From SAT2750 sp963581185 (GTDB lineage: Bacteria > Planctomycetota > Planctomycetia > Pirellulales > Pirellulaceae), in assembly GCA_963581185.1 (NCBI GenBank), contig CAUZOB010000062.1, positions 1 to 23,528 of the forward strand: a stretch of DNA of 23,528 bases, in the 5' to 3' direction. Below the pieces are notes generated by a model. That model was not told the DNA's origin. It saw only the letters and a program-made list of their open reading frames with translations, and searched no databases. Position numbers and translations under genes: made by a program. Shown one piece after another: positions 1 through 8,315 of this stretch. How positions within the stretch are numbered: the stretch's first letter is position 1; each line of letters starts with the position of its first letter.

Positions 1-362
1 GCTATTACAATTCCGACGGGCAGTATGCAGGCCCTGGCAGCGGTTCATCGAAGGCAACCTGGGTCTTATCGGACCTGCCTGCCGGTACCTATCGGGTCTC
101 AGTGACCTGGTCGGCGGGCGGCAACCGTGCTTCGAATACGCCCTACACGGTCAACGGTGGCGATGCGATCAGAGTGAACCAGAAACTTTCACCCGGTCAT
201 TCGTCCTTCACATCGCTGACAGACACTGAATCGGGCCTCAGCTTTGCTGAGTTAAGTGATAGTATCACTCTCGGCAGCACAGGTTCGATCACGGTCCAGA
301 TGACCAACGATGCCAATGGCTTCGTGATTGCCGATGCGATCCGAATTGAGAAGATCGGCTAG
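1..362 (+). CDS. Golvesin C-terminal-like domain, 3' end of a large secreted protein (partial)
   Basis: The frame is open from the left edge (first full codon at base 3) to the TAG at 360-362, so only the last ~119 residues are visible. They match the golvesin C-terminal-like beta-sandwich module: a W-x-L-S-D-L-P-A-G-T-Y-R-V stretch, then V-T-W-S-A-G-G-N-R-A-S-N-T-P-Y, an N-Q-K motif, and the terminal A-D-A-I-R-I-E strand. In planctomycetes this module often closes very large secreted proteins with other repeats; whether that holds here cannot be seen. The likely role is extracellular carbohydrate or surface binding, by family analogy. The domain ends six residues or fewer before the stop, so it is the true C-terminus. 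No membrane anchor or sorting signal follows it. Confidence 0.8.
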   Translation, partial: YYNSDGQYAGPGSGSSKATWVLSDLPAGTYRVSVTWSAGGNRASNTPYTVNGGDAIRVNQKLSPGHSSFTSLTDTESGLSFAELSDSITLGSTGSITVQMTNDANGFVIADAIRIEKIG

Positions 363-446
363 GGTAGCCTGCTGCGATACGGCACGGTGCAGCGGAGCTG
401 ACGGCCTGCGTCTGCTGGGTGGATACGTTGAGAGTGCATTTTGCCA

Positions 447-476
447 TTGACGTTGTTTTTTCGTGCCAGCTAATCT
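447..476 (+). promoter_or_regulatory. Possible sigma-70-type promoter upstream of the LicD-like gene
   Basis: TTGACG (447-452) is a good -35 match and is followed after 18 bases by TAATCT (471-476), a weak -10 match. It lies in the 209-base gap between the golvesin-domain gene and the LicD-like gene, about 95 bases before the latter's start. The gap holds no credible gene. The call rests on consensus similarity only. Confidence 0.25.
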
Positions 477-571
477 AGGCGAAGGATCCGCGTTACTCAG
501 GTAAGTTCGTGACTGCCTCACAGTGGCTGGTACGAGCTCGAAACCGTCAACTGATGGATTGGTTGTGAGAG

Positions 572-1177
572 ATGTTTCGCACGCTTCGTCGTCGCATTCG
601 CCAGAAGTTCTACTTCAAGACAGAGAACCTGGTTCGTTGTCTGCGTTTGTTCCACGACGTGGTGAGCGAGACACCTCTTGCCGACAAGTACTGGGTCTGT
701 TGTGGGATGCTGTTGGGTTATGCCCGCGAGGGGCAGCTTATCAAGAACGACTTTGACTTTGACTTCCATTACTGGCCCGAGGACGTGGCGGAACTGGAAA
801 CAGCCCTCGAGCGGTTGCAAGCGGCTGGATTCAAACGCTGCTTTCGCTGGGTAAACAACGAGGGGCATACAACCGAGTACGCTTTGATCTACAAGGAGAT
901 CAAGTTCGAGTTTTTTGAGGCGACTCGTACTAACGGCAATATTCGCTGGTACACGTATCATCATCGTCCGCCACGACAGTACATAAACGAGGTGCCAGCA
1001 TTTGAGCTGGAGCCATTTGAGTTTTACGATCGCAGCTGGCTCAAGCCAGTGGATCACGAAGCGTACCTTGAGCAGGTTTACGGTGACTGGCGGACCCCTG
1101 ACCCGGCCTACTCATTTTATGAGGACTGCACAGCGATCGTCGGGCACGAACCATGGACCGGCGATAATCGCTGGTGA
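572..1177 (+). CDS. LicD-like nucleotidyltransferase (phosphosugar/phosphocholine transferase type)
   Basis: This 201-residue protein has the LicD/fukutin-related pattern. Residues 45-65 (G-M-L-L-G-Y-A-R-E-G ... N-D-F-D-F-D-F) correspond to the family's G-T-L-L-G-x-x-R-x-G-x-x-I-P-W-D-D-D-I-D core, with alternating Asp residues for metal binding. I-K-F-E-F-F at 110-115 fits the later acidic strand, and Y-G-D-W-R-T-P at 170-176 resembles the usual Y-G-x-W-x-x-P near the end. There is no signal peptide, so it should act in the cytoplasm on a glycan precursor. LicD proteins transfer phosphocholine or other phospho-groups to surface glycans; the real substrate is unknown. The ATG at 572 was chosen because an in-frame TGA lies just upstream. 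It is followed after 45 bases by a glycosyltransferase, probably in one transcript. Confidence 0.72.
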   Translation: MFRTLRRRIRQKFYFKTENLVRCLRLFHDVVSETPLADKYWVCCGMLLGYAREGQLIKNDFDFDFHYWPEDVAELETALERLQAAGFKRCFRWVNNEGHTTEYALIYKEIKFEFFEATRTNGNIRWYTYHHRPPRQYINEVPAFELEPFEFYDRSWLKPVDHEAYLEQVYGDWRTPDPAYSFYEDCTAIVGHEPWTGDNRW

Positions 1178-1222
1178 ACAGAAGAGCCGGAAACGGAATT
1201 CAAACGGGATAGGACGAGCATC

Positions 1223-2350
1223 ATGCGAGAGATGGAACTGGGAGTGATTGTCAGTAGCTACGAGCGGCCTGGCCACTTGCTTCGTACGCTGACATCGATA
1301 GCCATGCAGCAGGGTGTGGAGGGAAAGTTTGATGTCGTCATTTCCGATGATGGCTCACGAGACGAAACCGAGCAGATGGTTCGTTCGTTCGCCGCCCAGG
1401 CCAATTTCCCCCTGACCTTTGTGACTCATCCCCATGACGGATTTCAGCTGGCTCGCTGTCGAAACGAAGGGGCGGCGGCAAGTCGTGGCCGTTATATCCT
1501 GTTTCTCGACGGTGACTGCATTCTCCCGCCCGATCACCTGGCGCTGCACCTGGCCAAGCGGCAGGCGGGTGTGGTCATGGGAGGGGACTGCGTGCGACTT
1601 GACGAACCGGTATCCGACGGCGTGACGGTCGAGTCCTTGCGGCAGGGGTTGTTCCCGCCGGTACCTCGTGGCGAGAGCCAGCGAATGAAAAAACAGGCTC
1701 GCAAGGCGTGGTTCTACAACCTCGTGCGCCACTCCACCAAGCCCAAGCTGATTGGCAACAATATTGGCATCTGGTGGGAAGACTACCAGGCTCTCAATGG
1801 TTATGACCAGAACTTTGTAGGCTGGGGCTGTGAGGATGACGACCTGCGACTGCGAGCCCACCGTGCGGGCCTGACGGTCAAGTCGATCCTCTCCTCGACC
1901 TACACCTACCACCTCTGGCACCCGACCGAGCAGACGCAGCCTGACGACTGGAAGAACGGTCTTAACGTGGCCTACCTGACGCGCCCCATTCGCCTGACGC
2001 GATGTGTCAATGGACTTGAACAGCGAGAGCCAACTGAGCTGGTCGTTAGGCTGGTCGGTTCACCGAGCAGCGAGGCATTGATCGACCAAATTACTCCGCA
2101 GGTCAGCATGTCCGCGGATGGAGATCAGCGTACGGAAGTAGAAGTCCTCTACCTGCCTGGCGAGGGAGCATTCAGTGGCCAGGCGGACTGCAATGTACTG
2201 GTCTTAACCGACTCGAGTATCGACTCTGGCGGACGGGGCCGCGAGGCCCATGTGATCCTGCGTGCGGATGCTTGCGACGACAACCAGGACCAGCTGCCAC
2301 GTGTCTTTCCGCTCAACCAGTTCAGCGAGGCACTGCGCAAGGTCGCCTGA
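1223..2350 (+). CDS. GT2 family glycosyltransferase with galactosyltransferase-type C-terminal motif
   Basis: This is a 375-residue, GT-A fold, cytoplasmic inverting glycosyltransferase. Seen in order: beta-strand V-I-V-S-S-Y-E-R-P near residue 8, S-D-D-G-S at 41-45 (nucleotide binding), the D-G-D metal motif at 96-98, N-N-I-G-I-W at 179-184, and G-W-G-C-E-D-D-D-L at 200-208. The last element is the GT7-C/chondroitin-polymerase-type acceptor motif and supplies the catalytic acid residues. Y-H-L-W-H-P follows at 229-234. Residues ~255-375 extend past the catalytic domain and match nothing I recognise. The start could be ATG 1223 or the in-frame ATG at 1232. It lies 45 bases after the LicD-like gene. 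Its stop is only four bases from the stop of the convergent xylA. Confidence 0.85.
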   Translation: MREMELGVIVSSYERPGHLLRTLTSIAMQQGVEGKFDVVISDDGSRDETEQMVRSFAAQANFPLTFVTHPHDGFQLARCRNEGAAASRGRYILFLDGDCILPPDHLALHLAKRQAGVVMGGDCVRLDEPVSDGVTVESLRQGLFPPVPRGESQRMKKQARKAWFYNLVRHSTKPKLIGNNIGIWWEDYQALNGYDQNFVGWGCEDDDLRLRAHRAGLTVKSILSSTYTYHLWHPTEQTQPDDWKNGLNVAYLTRPIRLTRCVNGLEQREPTELVVRLVGSPSSEALIDQITPQVSMSADGDQRTEVEVLYLPGEGAFSGQADCNVLVLTDSSIDSGGRGREAHVILRADACDDNQDQLPRVFPLNQFSEALRKVA

Positions 2351-2354
2351 CCGG

Positions 2355-3665
2355 CTAGAGGTAGCGGTTGATCAGGTTCAGCAGCATTTCCTGGCGACCA
2401 CTCTGGTTCGGTGCGATCTCGCCTTTTTCCAGCATATAGTTGGAGAGGCCTTCCGAGTCGATCGTACCGTTTTCGATTTCTGCACCCACGCCGCTGTCCC
2501 AGCTGCTGTACCGTTCCTCCAGGAGTCCTGCGAGTTCGCCATCGGCGCGAATCGCAGCAGCAATCTTCAGGCCCCGGGCAAATGCATCCATGCCGCCGAC
2601 ATGGGCATGAAACAGGTCGATCGGCTCAAAGCTTTCGCGCCGCACCTTGGCGTCAAAGTTCACTCCGCCGGGTGTCAGCCCTCCGTGCTTGAGGATCACC
2701 AGCATGCAACGAGCGGTGAGGTAGAAGTCGGTGGGGAACTGGTCGGTGTCCCATCCCAGCAGCAGGTCGCCGGTATTGGCATCGATGCTACCGAGCATGC
2801 CTTGCAGGGCGGCATATTCCAGTTCGTGCATCATCGTGTGGCCAGCCAGTGTGGCATGGTTTGTTTCCACATTCAGCTTGAACGCATCCGTCAGTTCATA
2901 GTGCCGCAGAAAGTTGACGCAGGCGGCCACATCGGAGTCATACTGGTGCTTGGTCGGTTCCTTCGGTTTGGGTTCAATCAGGAACTGGCCAGTGAAGTCA
3001 ATCTTGCGGGCATGGTCGACCGCCAGGTGCATGAATGCTCCCAGGTGGTCAAGTTCACGCTTCATGTCGGTGTTATAGAGGTTCTGGTAGCCTTCGCGGC
3101 CGCCCCAGAAGACGTAATTCACTCCACCCAGCCGCTTGGTCACTTCCAGGCACTTTTTCACTTGCGCCGCGCCATAGGCGAAGGCATCCGCGTTACAGCT
3201 GGTTGCTGCCCCGTGCATAAAGCGGGGGTGGCTGAAGAGGTTAGCTGTTCCCCATAACAGCTTGATACCGGTCCGTGCCTGTTCTTCTTCCAGCACATCC
3301 GCGACCTTATCAAAGTTGTCATTGGTTTCCGCCAGCGAGTTGCCTTCCGGGGCGACATCACGATCGTGAAAAGCGTAGTACGGAGTACCCAGTTTTTCCA
3401 TGAATTCGAAAGCGACCCGTGCTCGCTGGATGGCATTCTCAACCGACTCACTACCATCATCCCAGGGCCGCTGCATGGTGGCGGAACCGAAGGGATCGAG
3501 CCCCGTGCCACGGAAGGTATGCCAGTAGACGACGCTGAAGCGGAGATGCTCCTTCATCGTCTTCCCCTCGATCAGCTCATCCTCGTTGTACCAGCGAAAG
3601 GCGAGCGGATTGGTCGAATCAGGACCCTCGTACTGGATCTTGCTGACGTCGGGAAATGCGGCCAT
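2355..3665 (-). CDS. xylA: Xylose isomerase
   Basis: Cytoplasmic, metal-dependent isomerase converting D-xylose to D-xylulose (also glucose/fructose), feeding the pentose phosphate pathway. The 436 residues match the longer class II enzymes such as that of E. coli. All active-site elements are visible: H100 and D103 in Y-A-F-H-D-R-D; W-G-G-R-E-G-Y at 187-193; E231 and K233 in I-E-P-K-P-K-E-P; E267 and H270 in N-V-E-T-N-H; D295 in G-S-I-D-A-N; D306 and D308 in W-D-T-D-Q-F-P; D338 in N-F-D-A-K. It lies 115 bases downstream of the sulfatase on the same strand, so it may be co-transcribed or have its own promoter. No xylulokinase is in view. The ribosome-binding site before the ATG is weak. Confidence 0.97.
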   Translation of the reverse strand: MAAFPDVSKIQYEGPDSTNPLAFRWYNEDELIEGKTMKEHLRFSVVYWHTFRGTGLDPFGSATMQRPWDDGSESVENAIQRARVAFEFMEKLGTPYYAFHDRDVAPEGNSLAETNDNFDKVADVLEEEQARTGIKLLWGTANLFSHPRFMHGAATSCNADAFAYGAAQVKKCLEVTKRLGGVNYVFWGGREGYQNLYNTDMKRELDHLGAFMHLAVDHARKIDFTGQFLIEPKPKEPTKHQYDSDVAACVNFLRHYELTDAFKLNVETNHATLAGHTMMHELEYAALQGMLGSIDANTGDLLLGWDTDQFPTDFYLTARCMLVILKHGGLTPGGVNFDAKVRRESFEPIDLFHAHVGGMDAFARGLKIAAAIRADGELAGLLEERYSSWDSGVGAEIENGTIDSEGLSNYMLEKGEIAPNQSGRQEMLLNLINRYL

Positions 3666-3780
3666 GGTGGTCTACTCGATTGCCAGAAAGAGGAATGCGA
3701 TTCAGTTCCGCTCATCGTGTCAGAATCCCGGCTGAGGAGCAACGGGATGGCCGGACCCTGGTGCTGCGCTGATCGGCGAG

Positions 3781-5166
3781 CTACTTTTCCAGTTCTGAGT
3801 CAGCCGGTTTCATGGCAGCCTTGTGGGCGGCCACCGCCTGCTGCAGCTGTTCAATAACCTCGGGCTGGTCTTCACCCAGGTCGTGCTTCTCTGATGGATC
3901 GTGATCGAGGTGGAATAGCAGTGGTCGCTGATGGACAATTGGCTCTGGCTGCCCATAGGCATTCTGGGTCATCAAGTGCATTTTCCAGGGACCCTGGCGG
4001 ACAGCCATCAGGTTGTAGCCGCGATAGTAGAAGAGTTGTTTGCGAGTCGAAGAGCCGGTCTGGGTCAGTATCGGCATCAGGTTGTGGCTGTCCATGACCC
4101 GGTCCGTTGGCATATCGATATCGGCAATCTCATGCGCGGTCGCGAAAATGTCCATCGTGCTGGCCAGCTCGGTGGCAACAGCGCCGGCCGGAATTGTGCC
4201 AGGCCACCAGGCCAGCGTGGGCTCCCTCATGCCACCTTCCCAGGTGCTGCCCTTGCCATCCCGCAGCAATCCAGCAGATCCACCGTGCTCATTGAAAATC
4301 AGCCAGGGGCCATTGTCGCTGGTAAAGAAGACCAGTGTGTTGTCTTCCAGGTCCAGCTTGCGAAGTGTCTCCAGGACCTGGCCGACACTCCAGTCGATCT
4401 CCTCGATGACGTCCCCATAAAGTCCCCGCAGGCTCTGGCCGGCGAAATCGGGATGCCGAAAGAGCGGTATATGGGGAAGGCTATGCGGCAGGTAGAGAAA
4501 AAATGGCTGCTTGCGATGCTGGCGAATAAATGCGGTCGCCTGTTCGGTATACCGCCGGGTGATTGTCCGTTGATCGGCAGGCCGCTCGATAATCTGCTCG
4601 TCCTGCATCAGCGGCACATTCCAGTACTCGACGCGGGGATCAAGAAAGGCTGCGCGGCCCCTGGGTGCGTCCGCGACGCGATCCATGTCGTTGGAGTAGG
4701 GGATGCCGAAATAGGAGTCGAAGCCGTTCGAAGTTGGCAGGTGCGGGGGCAGGTGGCCAAGATGCCACTTGCCGATACAGGCGGTGGCGTAACCCTGCTT
4801 CTTCAGGGCCTCGGCCAGTGTGATTTCGCTGGCTGGAATACCGCTCTTGGAATTCGGGAAAAGCACGCGCCGCTTGTTGCTGCACATCCCATTGCGGGCT
4901 GGCAGCCGGCCGGTCATCAGGGCGGCTCGGCTGGGAGTGCAGACAGGTGCCGCCGAGTAAAACTGAGTCAGCTTCATCCCCTCACTGGCCATCCGGTCCA
5001 GCTGCGGAGTTCGAATGGTGGGGTGTCCGAAACATCCCAGGTCACCGTAGCCGAGGTCGTCCGCGAAGATCACGATCACGTTCGGCGGTCGCTGAGCCGA
5101 CTGCAACTGGGGACTGATTACCAGCAGTGCCAACAGCAGGGCAGCGGCGCGAGAGAAGTTATTCAT
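3781..5166 (-). CDS. Secreted type I sulfatase (arylsulfatase family)
   Basis: Formylglycine-dependent sulfate-ester hydrolase of 461 residues. An N-terminal signal peptide (~residues 1-24, hydrophobic A-A-A-L-L-L-A-L-L-V-I) predicts export. Metal-binding D36-D37 sit in I-F-A-D-D-L-G-Y-G-D. The sulfatase signature C76-T-P-S-R80 gives the cysteine converted to formylglycine. G-K-W-H-L-G-H (132-137 region), H228/H232, S-D-N-G at 283-286 and K305 complete the active site. The substrate is probably a sulfated polysaccharide, but sequence alone does not say which. No sulfatase-modifying enzyme is in view. It starts eight bases after the SDR stop. The AGG of its ribosome-binding site overlaps that TAG stop, which argues for a shared transcript and translational coupling. 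Confidence 0.95.
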   Translation of the reverse strand: MNNFSRAAALLLALLVISPQLQSAQRPPNVIVIFADDLGYGDLGCFGHPTIRTPQLDRMASEGMKLTQFYSAAPVCTPSRAALMTGRLPARNGMCSNKRRVLFPNSKSGIPASEITLAEALKKQGYATACIGKWHLGHLPPHLPTSNGFDSYFGIPYSNDMDRVADAPRGRAAFLDPRVEYWNVPLMQDEQIIERPADQRTITRRYTEQATAFIRQHRKQPFFLYLPHSLPHIPLFRHPDFAGQSLRGLYGDVIEEIDWSVGQVLETLRKLDLEDNTLVFFTSDNGPWLIFNEHGGSAGLLRDGKGSTWEGGMREPTLAWWPGTIPAGAVATELASTMDIFATAHEIADIDMPTDRVMDSHNLMPILTQTGSSTRKQLFYYRGYNLMAVRQGPWKMHLMTQNAYGQPEPIVHQRPLLFHLDHDPSEKHDLGEDQPEVIEQLQQAVAAHKAAMKPADSELEK

Positions 5167-5174
5167 CGCAGAAC

Positions 5175-6014
5175 CTATTCGATGTTCGTCACGGGCTGCT
5201 CATAAGGCTGCTCGTTATGCCGCGTGACATAGTTAAGGATGCGGTCGCCCAGTCGTGGGAAGAGCATGGCAATGGCGCACAGCACTCGGGCGTTCCAGGG
5301 GACGACCAGTTCGGGTCGACGTTGCTGGCATACCAGTAGCACGCGGCGTGCCAGCTTGTTGGGACAGAGTTGCTTGATGCGAGCACCGGCGCCCGGCAGT
5401 CGGGCCTTGCGTGGCAGGTTACGGGCCTGGCGATCATAACGGGTGCTTGTTCCCTCACGGGCAATCGGGCCGGGGCAGACCAGCAGCACGTGGACTCCCT
5501 CGGATTCAAGTTCCATTCGCAGTTGCTGGCTGTAGGCGGCAACAGGGAACTTGCTGGCTGGGTAGGCGCCCAGGTAGGGACCGGCGATTCGTGATGCCAG
5601 CGAGCCAATATTCACCAGGTGCCCAGCTGACTTTTTCAAGACGGGCAGGGCAGCTCGGCAGCAGCGGACCAGTGCCAGAAAGTTCAATTCCAACAGCTCG
5701 GCGAATTCTGCAGGCGAGGTGGATGTGGCCCAGCCTCGACTGCTGCGACCCGCCGCGTTGACCCAGGCATCGATCGTGCCATGTTCGTCCACGACGGTTT
5801 TGACCAGCTGGTTGACGGAGGCATCGTCGGTGACGTCTGTTACCACTGGACTGACGCGACCAGGCAGCGCTTCGGCGGTGGCTTCCAGCCGTTGCTGGCC
5901 TCGCGCGGCGATCACCACGTTAGCCCCTGAGGCCGCATAGCTGGCGGCCAGCGATCGACCGAAACCGGCAGATCCGCCTGTGATCACAACGACCTTGTCT
6001 TGCCAGTAACCCAT
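5175..6014 (-). CDS. Short-chain dehydrogenase/reductase (classical SDR)
   Basis: NAD(P)-dependent oxidoreductase of 279 residues with a Rossmann fold. Visible motifs: T-G-G-S-A-G-F-G at 12-19 for cofactor binding, N-A-A-G at 86-89, catalytic S138, Y151 and K155 (G-S-L-A ... A-Y-P-A-S-K), and P-G-P-I at 181-184. A-A-R-G after the second strand (36-39) suggests NADPH preference. The C-terminal 70 residues are longer than a minimal SDR and include a hydrophobic stretch (~230-247), as in membrane-associated DHRS7-like members. The substrate is unknown. It is tightly linked to the downstream sulfatase (8-base gap), and 65 bases separate its start from the upstream DUF6174-like gene on the same strand. 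Confidence 0.92.
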   Translation of the reverse strand: MGYWQDKVVVITGGSAGFGRSLAASYAASGANVVIAARGQQRLEATAEALPGRVSPVVTDVTDDASVNQLVKTVVDEHGTIDAWVNAAGRSSRGWATSTSPAEFAELLELNFLALVRCCRAALPVLKKSAGHLVNIGSLASRIAGPYLGAYPASKFPVAAYSQQLRMELESEGVHVLLVCPGPIAREGTSTRYDRQARNLPRKARLPGAGARIKQLCPNKLARRVLLVCQQRRPELVVPWNARVLCAIAMLFPRLGDRILNYVTRHNEQPYEQPVTNIE

Positions 6015-6079
6015 CAGCTGTGCTTTTCAGGTTCTCGGTTCCACCGCCAGCGGGGACGTTGTGCCAGCCTGATTCAAGT

Positions 6080-6667
6080 CTAGTCTTCCGGGCCAGAATT
6101 GGCTATCTCTGGATCATGCCGGGAGAAGTCAACCAGTTCCCAGGAAATCGACGGTTGCTGGGCCTGGCCGCCACGCGGCATGCGAATATATTTTTCCGGA
6201 TAGCCGAATTCTGGATGGAATTGTCCACGAATGTAGAGATTACAGACATCCGGTCCACGTTCTCCCTGCTGGTAACGGCGGATACTGACCAGGTCACGGC
6301 TGATGGTCTCCAGCATTCCCTCGACGCTCCAGGCGGGGAAGGAATGGCGGCTGGAGAGGGGGTTGCCATTCAAGAGGATCGCGGAAACTTGACCGCCTCG
6401 CACGCGGATCTGGTAAGTGTCGCGTTGTCGGTTGGTGACATGCAAATGCAAGTCATAGTCGTCGATCTGGGCCTGCTGCCACAACTGCTTTACCTCTGCC
6501 AGCCGTGCTTCATCAATGGCCTCTATCCGCCCACGAGAAATGAAAATCACGGCGGCTGTCAGCATCGCCGTCAGCAGTCCGCTGATCCAAGCGGCGCGGC
6601 GAAAGCGAACAGCTGGACGTCTGCGGGGAGCTGGCCCCTGGCTGGCTTGTTCACTCTCTGGCTGCAT
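6080..6667 (-). CDS. Membrane-anchored DUF6174-like protein
   Basis: A 195-residue protein of unknown function. An arginine-rich segment (14-25) precedes one transmembrane helix (~26-44), so the rest probably lies outside the cytoplasm. The outer part has the DUF6174 layout: L-W-Q-Q-A-Q-I-D-D-Y near 62-71, an I-R-V-R-G-G-Q-V strand at 87-94, F-P-A-W-S-V-E-G-M at 110-118, and F-H-P-E-F-G-Y-P near 150-157, the family's Y-P-x-Y-G-Y-P equivalent. I chose the ATG at 6667 because an AGGGG lies about 10 bases upstream. An in-frame ATG at 6769 would add 34 residues but has no ribosome-binding site. It diverges from pyruvate kinase and is followed by the SDR and sulfatase. Confidence 0.7.
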   Translation of the reverse strand: MQPESEQASQGPAPRRRPAVRFRRAAWISGLLTAMLTAAVIFISRGRIEAIDEARLAEVKQLWQQAQIDDYDLHLHVTNRQRDTYQIRVRGGQVSAILLNGNPLSSRHSFPAWSVEGMLETISRDLVSIRRYQQGERGPDVCNLYIRGQFHPEFGYPEKYIRMPRGGQAQQPSISWELVDFSRHDPEIANSGPED

Positions 6668-6739
6668 CAGTGTGGCACCCCTGTTCGTGGTCCATTGACG
6701 GCTTCTCAAGATCCAGGCAGGAGCTTTCCCGCCAGCCGA

Positions 6740-6823
6740 AAAACCGATATACAACAGGCTGACCGGCAACCGCTGTGGTCATTGTCAGCCAGTTGCCGGG
6801 GTTACGTCAACAAAGGAGTCCCG
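6740..6823 (+). promoter_or_regulatory. pyk upstream region with ribosome-binding site
   Basis: The 156-base gap between the divergent DUF6174-like gene and pyk must hold both promoters. A TATACA at about 6751-6756 is the best -10 candidate for pyk, with no convincing -35. A strong Shine-Dalgarno AAAGGAG at 6812-6818, five bases before the ATG at 6824, fixes the pyk start even though the frame stays open far upstream. Confidence 0.35.
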
Positions 6824-8269
6824 ATGGCTGAAACCTCACTCAGCAGTCCCCGTGCACGGACCAAGATCGTGGCGACGGTGGGGCCGGCCTCAAGTTCGCT
6901 GGAGCAACTGGGTCAGCTGGTCGAGGCGGGCGTGGATGTGTTTCGCATCAACATGGCGCACGGCAGCCGCCAGGAGCATGAGACAGTGGTCGAGCGGATT
7001 CGGGAAACCGGCTCCGCCCGTAACCAGGCGCTGGGAATTCTCGTCGACCTGGCTGGCCCCAAGATCCGACTCGGCCAACTTGCCAGTGATCCATTGATCT
7101 GTCCGCAGGGTAGTCTGTTCCGGATCGTCCGGGGGGACGTGGCCCAGCAGCAGGACGAACTGGTCTCGAACTACCCCCAGCTGATCGATGAACTGGAGGT
7201 CGGTGATCGCGTCATGCTGGCCGATGGTACGGTCGGCATGAAGGTGGTCAAGTGCGACGCGGATGTCGTCTCGGTTGAAGTTATCGATCACGGCCAGGTC
7301 CGCAGCCGACAGGGTCTTAATCTCCCCGGCGTGACACTCAGCATTCCCTCGCTGACTGAACAGGACCGGGACAATGCAGCCTGGGCGGCAACAGCCGGGG
7401 TCGAATTTATTGGGCTCAGTTTCGTCCGTGGAGCTGACGAGATCTATGATCTCAAGGGGATCATCTCGGCGCACGAATCGCGTGCCATGGTGGTTGCCAA
7501 GATCGAGAAGCGTGAAGCACTTGAGAATCTCGACGAGATTGTGCTGGCTGCCGATGCAGTGATGGTGGCGCGAGGCGACCTCGGTGTCGAAATCGACTTT
7601 GCCGAAACACCGATGGCACAAAAGCGGATCATCAATACCTGCCAGCATTATTCGCGGCCAGTGATCGTGGCCACGCAAATGCTCGACAGCATGCACGACT
7701 CTCCCCGCCCAACCCGCGCTGAGGTGACCGATGTGGCGAACGCCGTGCTGGATGGTACCGACGCCTGTATGCTCAGCGGCGAGACTGCCATCGGGAACTT
7801 CCCGATTGAGTCCGTGCTGGTGATGAATCGGATCATGCTCAATACCGAGAAAAGCCTCCCCTCTCAGCCTGCCAGGGAAGCGCCACGGTTTTCCGATGGA
7901 GTTCACCCAATCACCGCAGCTGTGGTTTACGGCGCAGCCCGAATTGCTGCACGGCTGGATGCCAGCTTTGTCGTGGTGGCAACACGCAGCGGCAACACCG
8001 CCCGGGTGAAGGCCAAACAACGTGACTTCATTCCGACCGTCGGCATCAGCAGCTCGGCTGCCACACTTAATCAGCTCTGCCTCTACTGGGGAATCATCCC
8101 AGTGCCAGGCCTGCTGCATGACAGCCAGGATCAAGTCCGTGACGCTGTCATCGCCTGGGGCCGGCAGGACGGCTGCCTGGCCAACGGCGACCGGATCGTG
8201 CTGGTGACAGGTACCGGCCTGGCCCCGCTGGCTCACAACATGGTGCATGTGCACGAGGTGAGCGAGTAG
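6824..8269 (+). CDS. pyk: Pyruvate kinase
   Basis: Catalyses phosphoenolpyruvate + ADP to pyruvate + ATP, the last step of glycolysis, in the cytoplasm. The 481-residue length is typical. Visible: R41-I-N-M-A-H-G near the start, V-D-L-A-G-P-K-I-R at 74-82, the B domain ~85-180, K226-I-E-K-R-E-A (active-site signature), M-V-A-R-G-D-L-G-V-E at 247-256 (metal-binding acids), A-T-Q-M-L-D-S-M at 283-290, R-P-T-R-A-E-V-T-D-V-A-N-A at 295-307 and S-G-E-T-A at 318-322. The C-terminal domain carries V-A-T-R-S-G-N-T-A near 385. No PEP-utiliser extension is present. The start is set by the AAAGGAG five bases upstream. It is a single gene, with a hairpin after the stop, convergent with the next gene. Confidence 0.97.
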   Translation: MAETSLSSPRARTKIVATVGPASSSLEQLGQLVEAGVDVFRINMAHGSRQEHETVVERIRETGSARNQALGILVDLAGPKIRLGQLASDPLICPQGSLFRIVRGDVAQQQDELVSNYPQLIDELEVGDRVMLADGTVGMKVVKCDADVVSVEVIDHGQVRSRQGLNLPGVTLSIPSLTEQDRDNAAWAATAGVEFIGLSFVRGADEIYDLKGIISAHESRAMVVAKIEKREALENLDEIVLAADAVMVARGDLGVEIDFAETPMAQKRIINTCQHYSRPVIVATQMLDSMHDSPRPTRAEVTDVANAVLDGTDACMLSGETAIGNFPIESVLVMNRIMLNTEKSLPSQPAREAPRFSDGVHPITAAVVYGAARIAARLDASFVVVATRSGNTARVKAKQRDFIPTVGISSSAATLNQLCLYWGIIPVPGLLHDSQDQVRDAVIAWGRQDGCLANGDRIVLVTGTGLAPLAHNMVHVHEVSE

Positions 8270-8285
8270 TGTTGCAGTGCCGAAG

Positions 8286-8311
8286 CAGGGACTCTGAGCG
8301 ACTGAGCCCTG
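8286..8311. terminator. Hairpin between convergent pyk and Gfo/Idh/MocA genes
   Basis: CAGGGACTC (8286-8294) pairs with GAGCCCTG (8304-8311) to give eight base pairs with one bulged A and a nine-base loop. It sits in the 46-base gap between two convergent stop codons, so it could end transcription from both sides. No T-tract follows on either strand, so it is not a textbook intrinsic terminator. Confidence 0.4.
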
Positions 8312-8315
8312 GCGG

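Noticed and set aside
363..430. Terminator after the golvesin-domain gene
   Set aside because: GCTGC/GCAGC can pair over a 13-base loop, but the stem is only five pairs and no T-tract follows.
2262..3257. 331-codon plus-strand frame over the end of the glycosyltransferase gene and xylA
   Set aside because: It overlaps two well-supported genes and its translation has no family features.
3931..5205. Long open frame (424 codons) on the plus strand opposite the sulfatase
   Set aside because: The sulfatase on the other strand has a full set of catalytic motifs; the plus-strand translation shows no domain and is a GC-driven shadow.
6020..6823. 268-codon upstream extension of pyruvate kinase
   Set aside because: It overlaps the DUF6174-like gene on the other strand, has no homology to the kinase, and a strong AAAGGAG sets the start at 6824.
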